A stretch of 22,115 nt of DNA, taken from the NCBI GenBank assembly GCA_000444245.1, contig ATSW01099654.1, forward strand, positions 1-22,115, given 5' to 3'. Position 1 is the stretch's first letter. Each line of letters begins with the position of its first letter. This DNA is from Botryllus schlosseri. Lineage: Eukaryota; Chordata; Ascidiacea; Stolidobranchia; Styelidae. Positions 10,118 to 19,729 of the stretch are shown here, one piece after another. Below the pieces are notes generated by a model. The model had not been told where the DNA came from. It worked only from the letters and a program-made list of their open reading frames with translations, and did not search any database. Both the position numbers and the translations under genes were made by a program.

Positions 10118-10415
10118 GAGGGTTTGAAAAGTACTACATAATTACTTTCTATCTACTTCCATAAATGCAGCATAACTAACCAGAAAGATTAATGACGTTA
10201 CTGATAGGTCAACTTTCGAAAAGATACGAGCTGTTTAGTTACTGTGGTAGAGAGGCACCCAGTTCTCATTGTAATTTCACTGGTCCTATAACTACTGAGG
10301 CATAGAAAGTTTTACCGAAATACCTGTTGAGTTGGAGTGAAAGTAGTCTCAAAACTTTAGTGCAAGTATGCATAATGCATATACACTGGAGTACTTTGTT
10401 ACCCACCACCTCTAG
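10118..10415. mobile_element. Degenerate AAGTA-type hAT element
   Basis: The right end, read in inverse, is CTAGAGGTGGTGGGTAACAA followed by AGTACTCC. The left end reads GAGGGTTTGAAAAGTACT. Both resemble the ends of the element at 8454-9469. No target duplication is visible, so the borders are approximate. Confidence 0.35.
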
Positions 10416-10862
10416 AAGCCAGTACCATTTTTCCTTCAGTGTAGTAGAACTGCCCCTGCAAAGTGTTCCACAAGCGATGATTCGGAAGAGATGTTCTTAT
10501 TTATCCATCAATCAAATTTTCAGACGTGGCTGAAATTTTACACAGCCACAGATGTGGTTTTCAGGGGTCATTAATTTTGCATCTCAACGTTATATCAACC
10601 ACTTCGTACCAGATCCTATCATTCCACCACTTATATATACTCTTGTCAAAATCTGTAATATTTGAGCACCAACATAGCCAGGGGGCTAAAGGCAACTTTA
10701 CATTCTACGAATTTTCCACATTTATAACATCTTATGCGATCACCATGTCACAAGGAATATGTGATGTCATGCCATTTTTGGATCAATTTTTTCCCACACA
10801 CTTCTTATTTTCATCGTGGCCTCGTCTTGTAAACGGATTCGCACGGCATTTGAACTATCAAA

Positions 10863-10868
10863 TTTATT
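10863..10868 (-). terminator. Polyadenylation signal for the Tudor/CCCH gene
   Basis: TTTATT on the plus strand reads AATAAA on the minus strand. It lies about 190 bases past the stop codon at 11057-11059, a normal 3' UTR length. Assignment is by position only. Confidence 0.5.
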
Positions 10869-11056
10869 AAGAACGAAAGAGACACTCACAATAATTCCAA
10901 GTATCGATCGCATTAACCACAAATTGGACCCCCAGACACCGAAAAATCATGATTGTCAAAGAACAGAGAATAAAACATGAAAGCAGTAGAAAAATAAAAT
11001 GAAGACTTCCAGAACTGAGTAAAAATAAACCGAAGCACCGCCGACCCTTTGCGCGG

Positions 11057-13603
11057 TCACATGCAATATAACATCACTTGCAAAGGCCCATCCGTCACTT
11101 CACAAGTGTCCAAAACCTTCATCATCAAGTTCGAAGACTCTGGCTTTTTTACCATGTCTTCGATGCTCTTGTACAGTTCGCTACAGCCTTGAGACAGCGT
11201 GCACTGCACCGATTGCTTGGGCAGATGCATAAAAGCCGGGCACATCCGGTTCAAATTTGTCTTGCCCACCTCAATGTCCACGCCAAGGTCTATGAGGTGC
11301 ACCCTCAAGGTGTTGAAATTCTCGGCAGAAACAATCATACCTCTGCAGTAACACTTGAATTTGGCGGCATATACAATGAACAGCTCGCCTACAGCACATT
11401 GCAGTAAATTATCCATCCTTCGCGACCCAGACTTGCAATACCTGTCCATGTCGTCGGACAGTTCGCGCATACCCTGTGACAATCTCTGCTCCAATAGATC
11501 TCTTTGTGACGTGATTTTTGTGCCCGACTCGATCATTTTAATGACGTGAACTTGGAAATTACGTGCTTCATCGATCTTAGTAACACGTACAACACATACG
11601 CTGCCAGCACTAAAACACAACTTGGCTATCGACGACCCAGAAAACGTCTGCACTTGTGTCTTGAACTCGCCGTTNTCCGTCTTGTCTAAATGGACGTACG
11701 GGCATTGATCACCTCGCCAACAGTGGCCTATCCTGTGATAGCGACAAACGTTGACCTTTTCCGGATCATATCCTTCGATCATAGTGCAAACGTTCTCGTT
11801 GTTCACACCGTAGTTATTACTGGCCGATTGAAAATCTTCCGCGAGCGGGTTCCACTTGGTTAAATCGTCCAAATTCAGTTTTACGGTTTCTACATTGGAT
11901 TGCTGTGGGACATCTTCATCACTTTGTGACCTTACAGACTTTGGATTGTCCAATACTGCTTTTTGTGATACTTCCGCGTGCTGTGGCATATCGGCACGAT
12001 TGTCAGCATCTGCTTCAACTTCCAAAGGAACTGCGACAGGCTTGCGTTGGTCTTTAACCATGGTAGTGGCCAATTTAACTTGCAATTTACACACTGTATT
12101 TCGATCAGATTGAGAAACACTTGTGCCCAAGCATTCTTCATGCACGTCGTATTCCGCAAATCCAGCCTCCACCATAAAATCAGAAACGCAAATGGAAACC
12201 TTCTTGGCTTCGGCCGGATCCATGAACAACTGAACAGAAATCGCTTCCGATTTCTTAAAAATCGGAACAACGGTCACATTACTGCCAAACATCATCTTGT
12301 CAAACCACTTGGCAGCATCTGCATCCCAATGCTTTTTAACTCCCACTGGTCTCACACCACCGAGAGTGCATCTGATGCTCAGTGCAGGTATCCCGGCAAA
12401 AGATTCCGGCATCTTGAAAGCCTTTGACCATAAAATGTCATCAGCGTTTCCATAGTCGATATACTCGACAATCGCCGAATCCGGTGTGACAAGCTGCAAT
12501 ACTTTGCACCGGTACCAATTATTATCTGTATACTGCGCTACGCACAGGTCTCCCGGCTTTGGTGCGTTTTGAAAGCGGAGTTTATCGCCGACCTGTTTTG
12601 TGCACCTAAAAGAAGCGTTTAAATCAAACTGCACCACCTCCAAAGTTTCCAAATCGGATGTGCGCTGCACGTAAAACTTTGATGGCGTCTCAACTTCGCT
12701 TACGATGCCGATAAATTCACGCAGATCATCACATGAACTGGGAGTGCCTACGTAAACTGAGGAAGAGTCAGTGTCTGCAACACTTTTTACCCTCTCCCCC
12801 AAGCAAAGTGATTTGTCACTTGCGTAGCCACTGTTACATTCATTTACAGCAATTGATTTCTGCACGCGATCCACATTGGTCGCAGACACAGATGGTTCAG
12901 AAGCAGACGACTCAACAACAGCGGTATTTGTACCGGTATTCGTACTGCTCAACTTATCCACGTGGTCTCTAGACGGACTGGTAGAAGACATACTTTCAGA
13001 AACAGACGACTCGTACTCCATTAGTGCTTCGATGTTTATATTTCGTTGATGTAGCTTGGTTCCACTGTCAACCTCGCTATTCAACTCCTGTGTCGTGGTG
13101 CGATCATCATCATTGAATTGACTCGGACAAGATTTTGACGTACCCAAATTTGGTTGGGATTCATTGTCAATCTGTGGATTTTCCACATGGGCCACAGCAT
13201 TGTCAGGACTGTAAGTTTCAAGCTGTATATAATTCACGCTCAACGGAAGCTGGCTTTGATTATTGTGCGGACGAAAAGGCTCAGGGAGATTAGGAAATTG
13301 ATTGCAAAGGGCGCGGAGATTATCCGGGTTCGTGAACATGGAGTTCAGCACCATCGTCATGCTCAGGATCTTGTAGTTACACTGCAGGAGCTGATCTGCG
13401 GCAGAAGCTTTTTCCTCGACATTGCTAGCGGGATTGGATAGAAGTTGGGAAGCGGTGTCCAAAGGCCGGGAGACGATGCCGTCTAGAATCTGCTGAAACG
13501 CAGTGTGGACTCTGGTGATGCAGGCTTCAGTTTCATGGACTCTCATCTGAAGCCACGTTGACATGAGGGATGAATTCATGTCGAATGCTGAAGCGTTATC
13601 CAT
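11057..13603 (-). CDS. Tudor-CCCH zinc finger-Tudor protein, intronless
   Basis: A single 848-residue open frame. The ATG at 13603 is chosen because an in-frame TAA lies eight codons upstream. Residues 1-100 look helical; 195-295 are Ser-rich and probably disordered. The first extended Tudor domain spans about 295-485, with core KPGDLCVAQYTDNNWYRCKV and IDYGNADDI, including the aromatic residues expected to bind methyl-arginine. A CCCH finger (C620-x7-C628-x5-C634-x3-H638) follows. A second Tudor domain spans about 660-848; its core IDLGVDIEV lacks the usual Tyr/Phe, so ligand binding is doubtful. Tudor proteins of this kind commonly act in germ granules and the piRNA pathway by binding methylated PIWI proteins; that role is inference here. 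One base (11675) is undetermined and makes residue 643 Asp or Glu. Convergent with EDC4. Confidence 0.92.
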   Translation of the reverse strand: MDNASAFDMNSSLMSTWLQMRVHETEACITRVHTAFQQILDGIVSRPLDTASQLLSNPASNVEEKASAADQLLQCNYKILSMTMVLNSMFTNPDNLRALCNQFPNLPEPFRPHNNQSQLPLSVNYIQLETYSPDNAVAHVENPQIDNESQPNLGTSKSCPSQFNDDDRTTTQELNSEVDSGTKLHQRNINIEALMEYESSVSESMSSTSPSRDHVDKLSSTNTGTNTAVVESSASEPSVSATNVDRVQKSIAVNECNSGYASDKSLCLGERVKSVADTDSSSVYVGTPSSCDDLREFIGIVSEVETPSKFYVQRTSDLETLEVVQFDLNASFRCTKQVGDKLRFQNAPKPGDLCVAQYTDNNWYRCKVLQLVTPDSAIVEYIDYGNADDILWSKAFKMPESFAGIPALSIRCTLGGVRPVGVKKHWDADAAKWFDKMMFGSNVTVVPIFKKSEAISVQLFMDPAEAKKVSICVSDFMVEAGFAEYDVHEECLGTSVSQSDRNTVCKLQVKLATTMVKDQRKPVAVPLEVEADADNRADMPQHAEVSQKAVLDNPKSVRSQSDEDVPQQSNVETVKLNLDDLTKWNPLAEDFQSASNNYGVNNENVCTMIEGYDPEKVNVCRYHRIGHCWRGDQCPYVHLDKTXNGEFKTQVQTFSGSSIAKLCFSAGSVCVVRVTKIDEARNFQVHVIKMIESGTKITSQRDLLEQRLSQGMRELSDDMDRYCKSGSRRMDNLLQCAVGELFIVYAAKFKCYCRGMIVSAENFNTLRVHLIDLGVDIEVGKTNLNRMCPAFMHLPKQSVQCTLSQGCSELYKSIEDMVKKPESSNLMMKVLDTCEVTDGPLQVMLYCM

Positions 13604-14257
13604 CACCGAAATAGTGTACCGCAGTTATACCGATTGAAGTTTGTGTAGTCCTGAAACCGATCCTGTGGCAGAAAGAAAATTGTATTTCCCGTTCCCCAGC
13701 CTATAGGCTCTACGCGGAGATTTATGTTCCAGGTCTGAAACCTACCTGTAAAGATCGAGTAATAATTATTGATAATTTGGGTAATCAGCTCAATGCATCG
13801 ATCATTTCATATTTCCAAAACATAAGATTGTGATGATTGAAAAGATAGGAGTCGGAACAACTCAGAGTTAGGTTTTCGATCAAACACCCGCCTTGGCCTA
13901 GAAGATATGAAAATATGATGTGAAAATAAGAGGCATGTACACAGAATTGAAAGTAACAGAAGATAACATAAAAATGGACGAGTAATGAAAATTGAGTGAA
14001 ATGTGTGGTACGGCAAAATGGGTAACGGTACGCCAGATCATGGTCCGGTAATCTCAAGCACAGACTATGAGTATATAGGGTTCATTGTGCATGCATGTGA
14101 TATTTACATGCTTTAGGGCAAGGTGGGTGTCTTATTAGAAGACTACTCCATGTCGTTTTGGCTTCTTCCCAAATTTTCATTGTATAGCAATCTTGTGGTT
14201 TTGATCCAATGAAACTATTAACAAACTGATAACAAAGGGTACTGTAGGCCTATTGCT

Positions 14258-14280
14258 CACACACACACACACACACACAC
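14258..14280. repeat. (CA)n microsatellite
   Basis: Eleven to twelve CA units without interruption, directly after GTAGGCCTATTGCT. Confidence 0.95.
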
Positions 14281-14589
14281 GTAGGTAAATGTATAGCCCC
14301 AGTCTACCTTCTTGATAAAATATAAAACCTCATAATTTGCTATGCTGCAATAACCAGTGCCCATAGGAATTCATAAGATATAATTTAAGCCTGCATTCAA
14401 TGCATGAGTTATATAAACTATGTCCATACAATTCAAATGATAAAAGGGGTTTGGTAAAGAACACTTAGCAAGTTAGGCTACTAGACTTAAAGTAGCATAC
14501 CACAAAGCAAGCCCTATGCTATAATCATATAGATTTTGTTGACACCGGATTGTATACTTGATGACTAAAAATTCACTGAAAATTTCGCT

Positions 14590-14770
14590 TTGAATCACGA
14601 GTCAATACAAGTTTCCGACACAAAAGAGTCTCAAATCACGTACAACAGTTGCAGTCAAGTCATGAGTTTAATAGTAGTCACTACACGCACATCCAGTCAA
14701 TTTCAAGAACGAATCTTCCTCAGACTTGAATTGATTTCAAAGACTATTCCGAGTCTATTCGACACCTTCC
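14590..14770. repeat. Decayed GAGTC/CAAGTCA-rich stretch
   Basis: Words such as CACGAGTCAATACAAG, GAGTCTCAAATCACG and GCAGTCAAGTCATGAGT occur at high density. They look like a diverged copy of the GACTCGAGTC repeat family at the window ends. The borders are not defined. The 77-codon open frame across it is not convincing. Confidence 0.4.
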
Positions 14771-15189
14771 TATCCCATTATAGTAACGCAGTCTTGTTGT
14801 GTTTTGAAATGATGAAATTATGAATAAAGGGACACTGATACTGCCAAAGCGGTACGCTTAGGCTTATCGTTGTCGGTTACCGGTACTAAGTAATTGAAAT
14901 ACCAAAGATTTCCTCGTTCTTGTGATCGCATAACCGTCGACCAAGATATTATAAAATTAATGTTCTATCGTTCCATCATCCTCATTATTTTCACTTAATC
15001 TGTAATGAGCCGGGAAATGCAGCATAGCTCGATCTCGAGTAAAGTACCGAATAACAGCGTCGCGGCTCCGGCTACCACACCAACAATCCAAACTCACATG
15101 TTTCTACGCATGACTGGCGTCAACCCGGTTAATTTCGACCGGTTGTTCGCGGAACACTTGTAAATGAATGCTTATTGCTCAGTTAGTCC

Positions 15190-15221
15190 ATAGCCTTTAT
15201 AGGGCTATGCTTAAAGGCTAT
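15190..15221. repeat. Small perfect hairpin
   Basis: ATAGCCTTTA at 15190-15199 is exactly inverted as TAAAGGCTAT at 15212-15221, with a 12-nt loop. It lies about 430 bp before the SDR start codon. No function is assigned. Confidence 0.6.
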
Positions 15222-15650
15222 CCTTAATCCGCCAACACTCACTACGAAATGGAAACAGCTATACATCGACATCAAATAAAAATGATTTAAAAACAGTGTA
15301 GATTGGGTGAAGAGCATTGTGTTTGTGCTGGTACCGCCAGTAAATTTGGCAGTGACAATTCACAAATTATGGGCAAAGATTAATGAAAGTAATAATGTTA
15401 ATAAGAAACCACTTTCCTCTATCGCTTAATTGCTCCGAGCCTTTGTCTGATAGAATTTTGAATCTGGCCATGGAAAACCGTGGAAAACTGAACAGTGAAC
15501 AATCTCTATATTCAGTCATGCATGAAATATGAAGGTTTGCAATACTACCGCGTTTTTGCAGCCACTGTTTACATTTTGCAATACCGTTGCTGGCCGGCCG
15601 CGCGTATTCGCTGTTCGTGTTGCATTTCCTCTGCATTCATATTTCGCGAT

Positions 15651-16667
15651 ATGGAGACAAAGATGTGCGGGTTCTCCAGATTAACATGGCTTGTTATCGT
15701 CGCCATTGGTGTATCGTTTTTCATCGAATTTGTGAAGAAAGGGAAGCTATGTACCAGTGAAACTGATTTGGGTGGTAAAACAGTAATTGTGACTGGTGGA
15801 AATATTGGAATCGGCTATGAGACTGCGCTGGCGCTGGCTAAAAGAAACGCTAAAGTTATTATCGCGTGCAGAAACTTGGAGAAGGCGAAAAAGGCTGTTG
15901 AACTACTGAAGATGTCAAGTGGAAAAAACTCGGTAAGTTATCTCATTGTTGACTTTGCCGAAATGGAAGATATTAGGCGTGCGGCTGAAGAATTCATGAG
16001 TAAAGAAAAATACTTGGACATACTTATCAACAATGCGGCTGTCGTAACTGGAGGAAAAACAAGAGATGGGCTGGATGCGATGTTCGGAATTAACCACATT
16101 GGATACTTCATGTTCACCAATTTGCTGATGCCGATAATGCGTAAGACCACTAAAAAAAGACCAGTCAGGATAATCAATGTGTCATCAGAAGCATATTTGG
16201 CAGGGACAATCGATTTTAGACATCTAAATCCTGATATTACCATCAACGCCTCAATAAGCGCACTTCTTGGCCAGTACGCCAACACCAAACTTATGAATAT
16301 ATACTTCACAAGCGAATTGGACGCCCGGTTGAAGAATGAGTTCAAAGGTCAGGAGCAAGGTATCACTACCTATTCACTTCATCCTGGGACTGTCAACAGT
16401 AATTTAGGGAGAGATCTGACGGAGGAGAGGGGATTTGTTTCTCAAATGATAAGGCAAACCTTTTTGATTCTGATTGCCAGTCCTACTGTGTATGGAGCAC
16501 AGACGTCTCTGTGTTGCGCTACTGAAAGGGGAATTGAGATACACAGCGGTCGATTTTTTTCCGATTTGGAGCCAGTTCAACTGTCAAAACGTGCCTTGCA
16601 TCCCAAAATAGGAAAAAAACTTTGGAGCGTATCCGAAAAATTAACTGGGATACGCTGGCGTATGTAA
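15651..16667 (+). CDS. Short-chain dehydrogenase, retinol dehydrogenase 11-14 type, intronless
   Basis: The protein has 338 residues from the ATG at 15651 (METKMCGFS), the usual length for RDH11-14. An earlier ATG at 15522 would add 43 residues without family resemblance. Residues 11-27 form a hydrophobic N-terminal anchor, so it is likely tethered to the ER or another membrane. The Rossmann cofactor motif is TGGNIGIG (48-55). Arg74 in ACRN favours NADP(H). NNAA at 127-130 replaces the common NNAG. The catalytic set is complete: Asn148 (GINHIGYF), Ser178/179 (NVSSEAY) and Tyr209-x3-Lys213 (YANTK), followed by LHPGTVNSNLGR. Such enzymes reduce or oxidise retinoids and lipid aldehydes; the true substrate cannot be told from sequence. 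No introns interrupt it, unlike EDC4. Confidence 0.93.
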   Translation: METKMCGFSRLTWLVIVAIGVSFFIEFVKKGKLCTSETDLGGKTVIVTGGNIGIGYETALALAKRNAKVIIACRNLEKAKKAVELLKMSSGKNSVSYLIVDFAEMEDIRRAAEEFMSKEKYLDILINNAAVVTGGKTRDGLDAMFGINHIGYFMFTNLLMPIMRKTTKKRPVRIINVSSEAYLAGTIDFRHLNPDITINASISALLGQYANTKLMNIYFTSELDARLKNEFKGQEQGITTYSLHPGTVNSNLGRDLTEERGFVSQMIRQTFLILIASPTVYGAQTSLCCATERGIEIHSGRFFSDLEPVQLSKRALHPKIGKKLWSVSEKLTGIRWRM

Positions 16668-18135
16668 TCACTTGTGTTTAATTCATAATATCGGGTTATT
16701 GGCTGTTGTCTTGAACCATATCTGCAACTTTGTTAAGCAGATTTTTATGGCGTGATATGTGGCATGTATATCTGTGTTGCACGTCAGAAGTATTGTTACT
16801 TTTGAACAGCTTTCGCTGAAATAGTAATTAATTTGCTGACAAATTGCTAGCAAACAATTTTCTGTGAGTCTTCAGGCGCTGCAAATAATCCAAATTTAGT
16901 AATCAGACCACTTTTATAATGCATTGTGACAAATATCCACTATTTCGTAAATATGTTTCAATCTGGATGCAATCCAAAACATGTTTCAAGAACAAAGTAA
17001 AGTGCTTAGGTATTCATATCGTGTCTTTCCTGCCATGTTCCTTTTCTTTTCTTTTTTGTATTGATATTGATAGAATGGCACTTTCAAACAATATTGTGGA
17101 ATGTTACAATTACTTTTCTTTCAATGTGAAGTCGACTGCCAATTGCAATCATAAAGCTATATGCCAATCTTGCCATTACAAAAATATTATATGGGTGTCA
17201 ATAGTCCTTTTTGTCAACATTAAATCTTGATATGCCGTAGAGGCTTCTGATTTGATTATAATTTGCTTTTTGTTGGTACAAAGTTATTTTAATGGCCCAT
17301 TTATCCTGCCTATGGTTATGTACATAATTGTATGACTGTACTCGCATAGTGTGCATCATTTTTTGTTGAAATTATTTTGGAGATTCTGTTCCTTGCTGAA
17401 GAAATTAGTTTTTATTTTGGTGTGCAGATGTATTCGGAGGATTGCTAAAGTATATTCCATTACTGTGTTCAGCTTTTACTTCTGTCTTGATGTATCAAAA
17501 TCGCTTGCAATTGGTCAAAATATCGTCTCACTTCATTCATGTTGGTCTTATACATTTTCTTAAAACTATAGTTGTGTCTTTTCATCAAAAATTTAATCAT
17601 GTAAAACCTTCTCTCATATCTAAATCCCTTGTATGTCAAGTGCCTACGTTGAAATTGCACATCAATTATATGCAAACCCGGATCATCAAAATTTTTCATA
17701 TTTTTGTTATTTCAGTATTACAAAGTATGAGACTCGCTCTTTCCAAAAATATAATTATTTTGCGTGATTTCAAGCTATAGATAGGTTAAAATTCCATTTA
17801 AAATATCTCCTGGTCCGTACCGGATTTTCTCTGGTGTGACAAAAATAAATGATTGATTGTATCATTTTAGTAAAAATTCGAGACCCGCACCCCCCCCATA
17901 TTTTTTTACCAGCTCAAAATTATCACTAAACACCCTGTCCTCATAATTTAAATAATTTCAAAAAAGAGACCTATCTGTAATCATTGAAGCATGAATATCA
18001 TAACATTTTCAGGCCGCCAAGGCAGTTGTAAGCACTCAGAAGAAGTGCCGTTAGATATCTTGTCGGTGACTTTTGAATTATTTTCTTTTTCAAGATATTA
18101 TTGTGAGAATATTTGTAATTGATGGTGATTTTACA
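16668..18135. other. SDR 3' region and AT-rich spacer
   Basis: No gene recognised. AATAAA at 17844-17849 is the first canonical polyadenylation signal after the SDR stop, 1.2 kb away, so its use is uncertain. Three loosely similar AT-rich segments near 17073, 17490 and 17725 may be decayed tandem copies. The open frames of 70-112 codons here show no known protein. Confidence 0.4.
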
Positions 18136-18534
18136 ATGGGCGCGACAAAGAGATCAACAAAGCAAGCATTTGGCAAGAGAAAAAGAAAATATTATGGTAA
18201 AAAAAAAGTTTCTGAGAAACCAAAAGAGTCATTTGAGAAAAGATTGGACCTTTTATCTGCTTCGAAGTCCGATGGTGGTGGATCGAACTCAGAGGAAACC
18301 TTTTTCCGAGCAAGTCATGCATTTTTTGATGCGGTTATTCAATGTATTGTGACTTGCCCTGACTGTGGTTCAACAGGCAAGGGCTATTGGCGAAATATCC
18401 AGCAGAAAGGCTTTGCTACGGAGGTTAGCATCGGAGTGTCGTGCTGCAAGAAAGAAATTTTTCGTCAGTTCTCCTCATCAAAAAAAGATAATGTTGAACA
18501 GGAAGTCAAAACGCATTGTCATTCACCTTCATAA
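18136..18534 (+). pseudogene. Mutator-like transposase, N-terminal fragment
   Basis: The frame from ATG 18136 gives 132 residues. A strongly basic N-terminus (KRSTKQAFGKRKRKYYGKK) is followed at about 55-115 by a segment with CPDCG (C74, C77), then KGFATEVSIGVSCCKKEIF (C103, C104), a zinc-ribbon-like arrangement. This order, basic leader then ESFxRxx...CPxCG...KGFA...C, resembles the N-terminal domain of animal Mutator-like transposases as I know them from many invertebrate hypothetical proteins. The DDE catalytic region that should follow is absent; the frame stops after about one fifth of the usual length. A truncated DNA transposon is the likely explanation. A host-domesticated exon is less likely. 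Confidence 0.55.
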
Positions 18535-19729
18535 GAGTGAGATGCGTTTTCATGTGTGAGTTGCACGCATTTCATCTCGCACAGATCAATGATGAAACTG
18601 TCAATGTGTCGATGTTCTTGCCAGAATTGTGCCTAAGTGAAATGGAAATATTGACAAACTGGCGTACTAAGAGTAATGCTTTGGTGGAGAGCACATTACC
18701 GAGCCAAACTGATCGTGAATTGCCTTGATGACGTGGTAGCTTTCTCGTTTCGGAAATAAATGTTTGTCCGGCTAGCGAAATTGTACCTTTACTCAAGACA
18801 GGTTAAGCGACAGTATCCAGTATGATATGACTATAGATAGCTAACCTACGTAGGTTAGTTATCTATAATATGACAGTCGGAAAATATATATACAGTTTCC
18901 ATAGTTGAACTGCGAGGAATATGATTCTAAGATATTCGTTTTCGACGAAATTCTTGTATAAGCCTAACCCCGACGATCGCATCTCTCGGAATTGTAAGAG
19001 ACTTGTATTGTTTCAAGTTTCCTCCAGCATCCCAGTCTATTGTCATTTTAAAGCCGGTAATTACGTCGTCCCAAGGCATATCGTATTGAATGTAAACTGT
19101 AGGCCTACCCTAAGCCTTACATAGCTAGCGTTGCAATATGTAATAAACATTTTGAAACATGCGTCGGTGAGCGGTAGGCCTACCTAATTAAAGGACACGG
19201 AATCTAGCGTGGCCTGCAGTAGCCAGAACGTATTGTGCTGTGCGCTGCGACTTTTTCATCTGATTTTCACCGCACGAGTCAACTTAATGTTAACAGGATT
19301 GTGTTATGATTTGAGTCGGAATCGAAAATGACTCCCAACTCGGCGTATGCAAAATCTGAAGTGGCTCTAATTTCGCCTTGTACCGATCGAAGCCTCTTGG
19401 TGTTCACAAATTTCTACAAGGCCGAATTAACTGATAATTTTATGAATCAACTTGCGGCAATGCTGGTATTACAGAGGCTCAATGGACCTGGAATAAGGAA
19501 TGTTGCAGGTATACTCAACAGATAGAGTCATTCCCCGTTGCGAACAATTTCCCAGGAGTGTTGAGTTGAGGTATAGATCTATAGTTGAGGGCTTTTTTGG
19601 AGATATGCAACGCGTAGGCAATAATATGCAGAGTGTTCAGACGTGTTCACTGTTCAGTAACGATCTAACGAAGTATAGCCTACTTCTACTATTTTGAAGT
19701 ACTCATCAAGTAGTTCTGTTTTTGTTTCA
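18535..19729. other. Spacer without recognised genes
   Basis: It includes the 36-bp palindrome at 18832-18867 and several GTAGGCCTAC-type words (19098, 19172), a common short motif in marine animal genomes. Frames at 18516-18728 and 19328-19525 match nothing I recognise. The piece near 19675-19710 (TACTTCTACTATTTTGAAGT) recalls the AAGTA-rich hAT elements. Confidence 0.4.
18832..18867. repeat. 36-bp near-perfect palindrome
   Basis: TATAGATAGCTAACCTAC is followed at once by GTAGGTTAGTTATCTATA, its inverse with one mismatch in 18 bp. There is no spacer. It may be a palindromic micro-element or a cruciform-forming site. Confidence 0.85.

Larger units (their letters stand above)
9802..11056. other. 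Convergent 3' regions of EDC4 and the Tudor gene
   Basis: This stretch should carry the 3' UTRs of both genes, which point at each other. No canonical AATAAA lies close downstream of the EDC4 stop; CATAAA at 10160-10165 is the nearest variant. Open frames of 101-114 codons (9814-10119, 10526-10870) show no recognisable protein. A decayed hAT-like piece is noted at 10118-10415. Confidence 0.5.
13604..15650. other. Divergent spacer between the Tudor and SDR genes
   Basis: About 2 kb between two start codons facing away from each other, so promoters of both genes should lie here. No clear TATA box or named site can be assigned. TTTCAG near 13650 on the minus strand could be the acceptor of a 5' UTR intron of the Tudor gene. 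It contains a CA microsatellite, a hairpin and a decayed GAGTC-rich stretch, listed separately. Confidence 0.5.

Noticed and set aside
9814-10119. 101-codon frame after the EDC4 stop
   Set aside because: It sits in the 3' UTR region and has an unconvincing composition.
10526-10870. 114-codon frame
   Set aside because: No known domain; it overlaps the likely 3' end of the Tudor gene on the other strand.
13604-13606. GTG as the first codon of the Tudor protein
   Set aside because: The ATG directly after it is the natural eukaryotic start.
15522-15650. N-terminal extension of the SDR from an earlier ATG
   Set aside because: It adds 43 Cys/Tyr-rich residues without family resemblance; the ATG at 15651 gives normal length and a hydrophobic anchor at the expected place.
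15938-16345. 135-codon minus-strand frame
   Set aside because: It is the antisense shadow of the SDR coding region.
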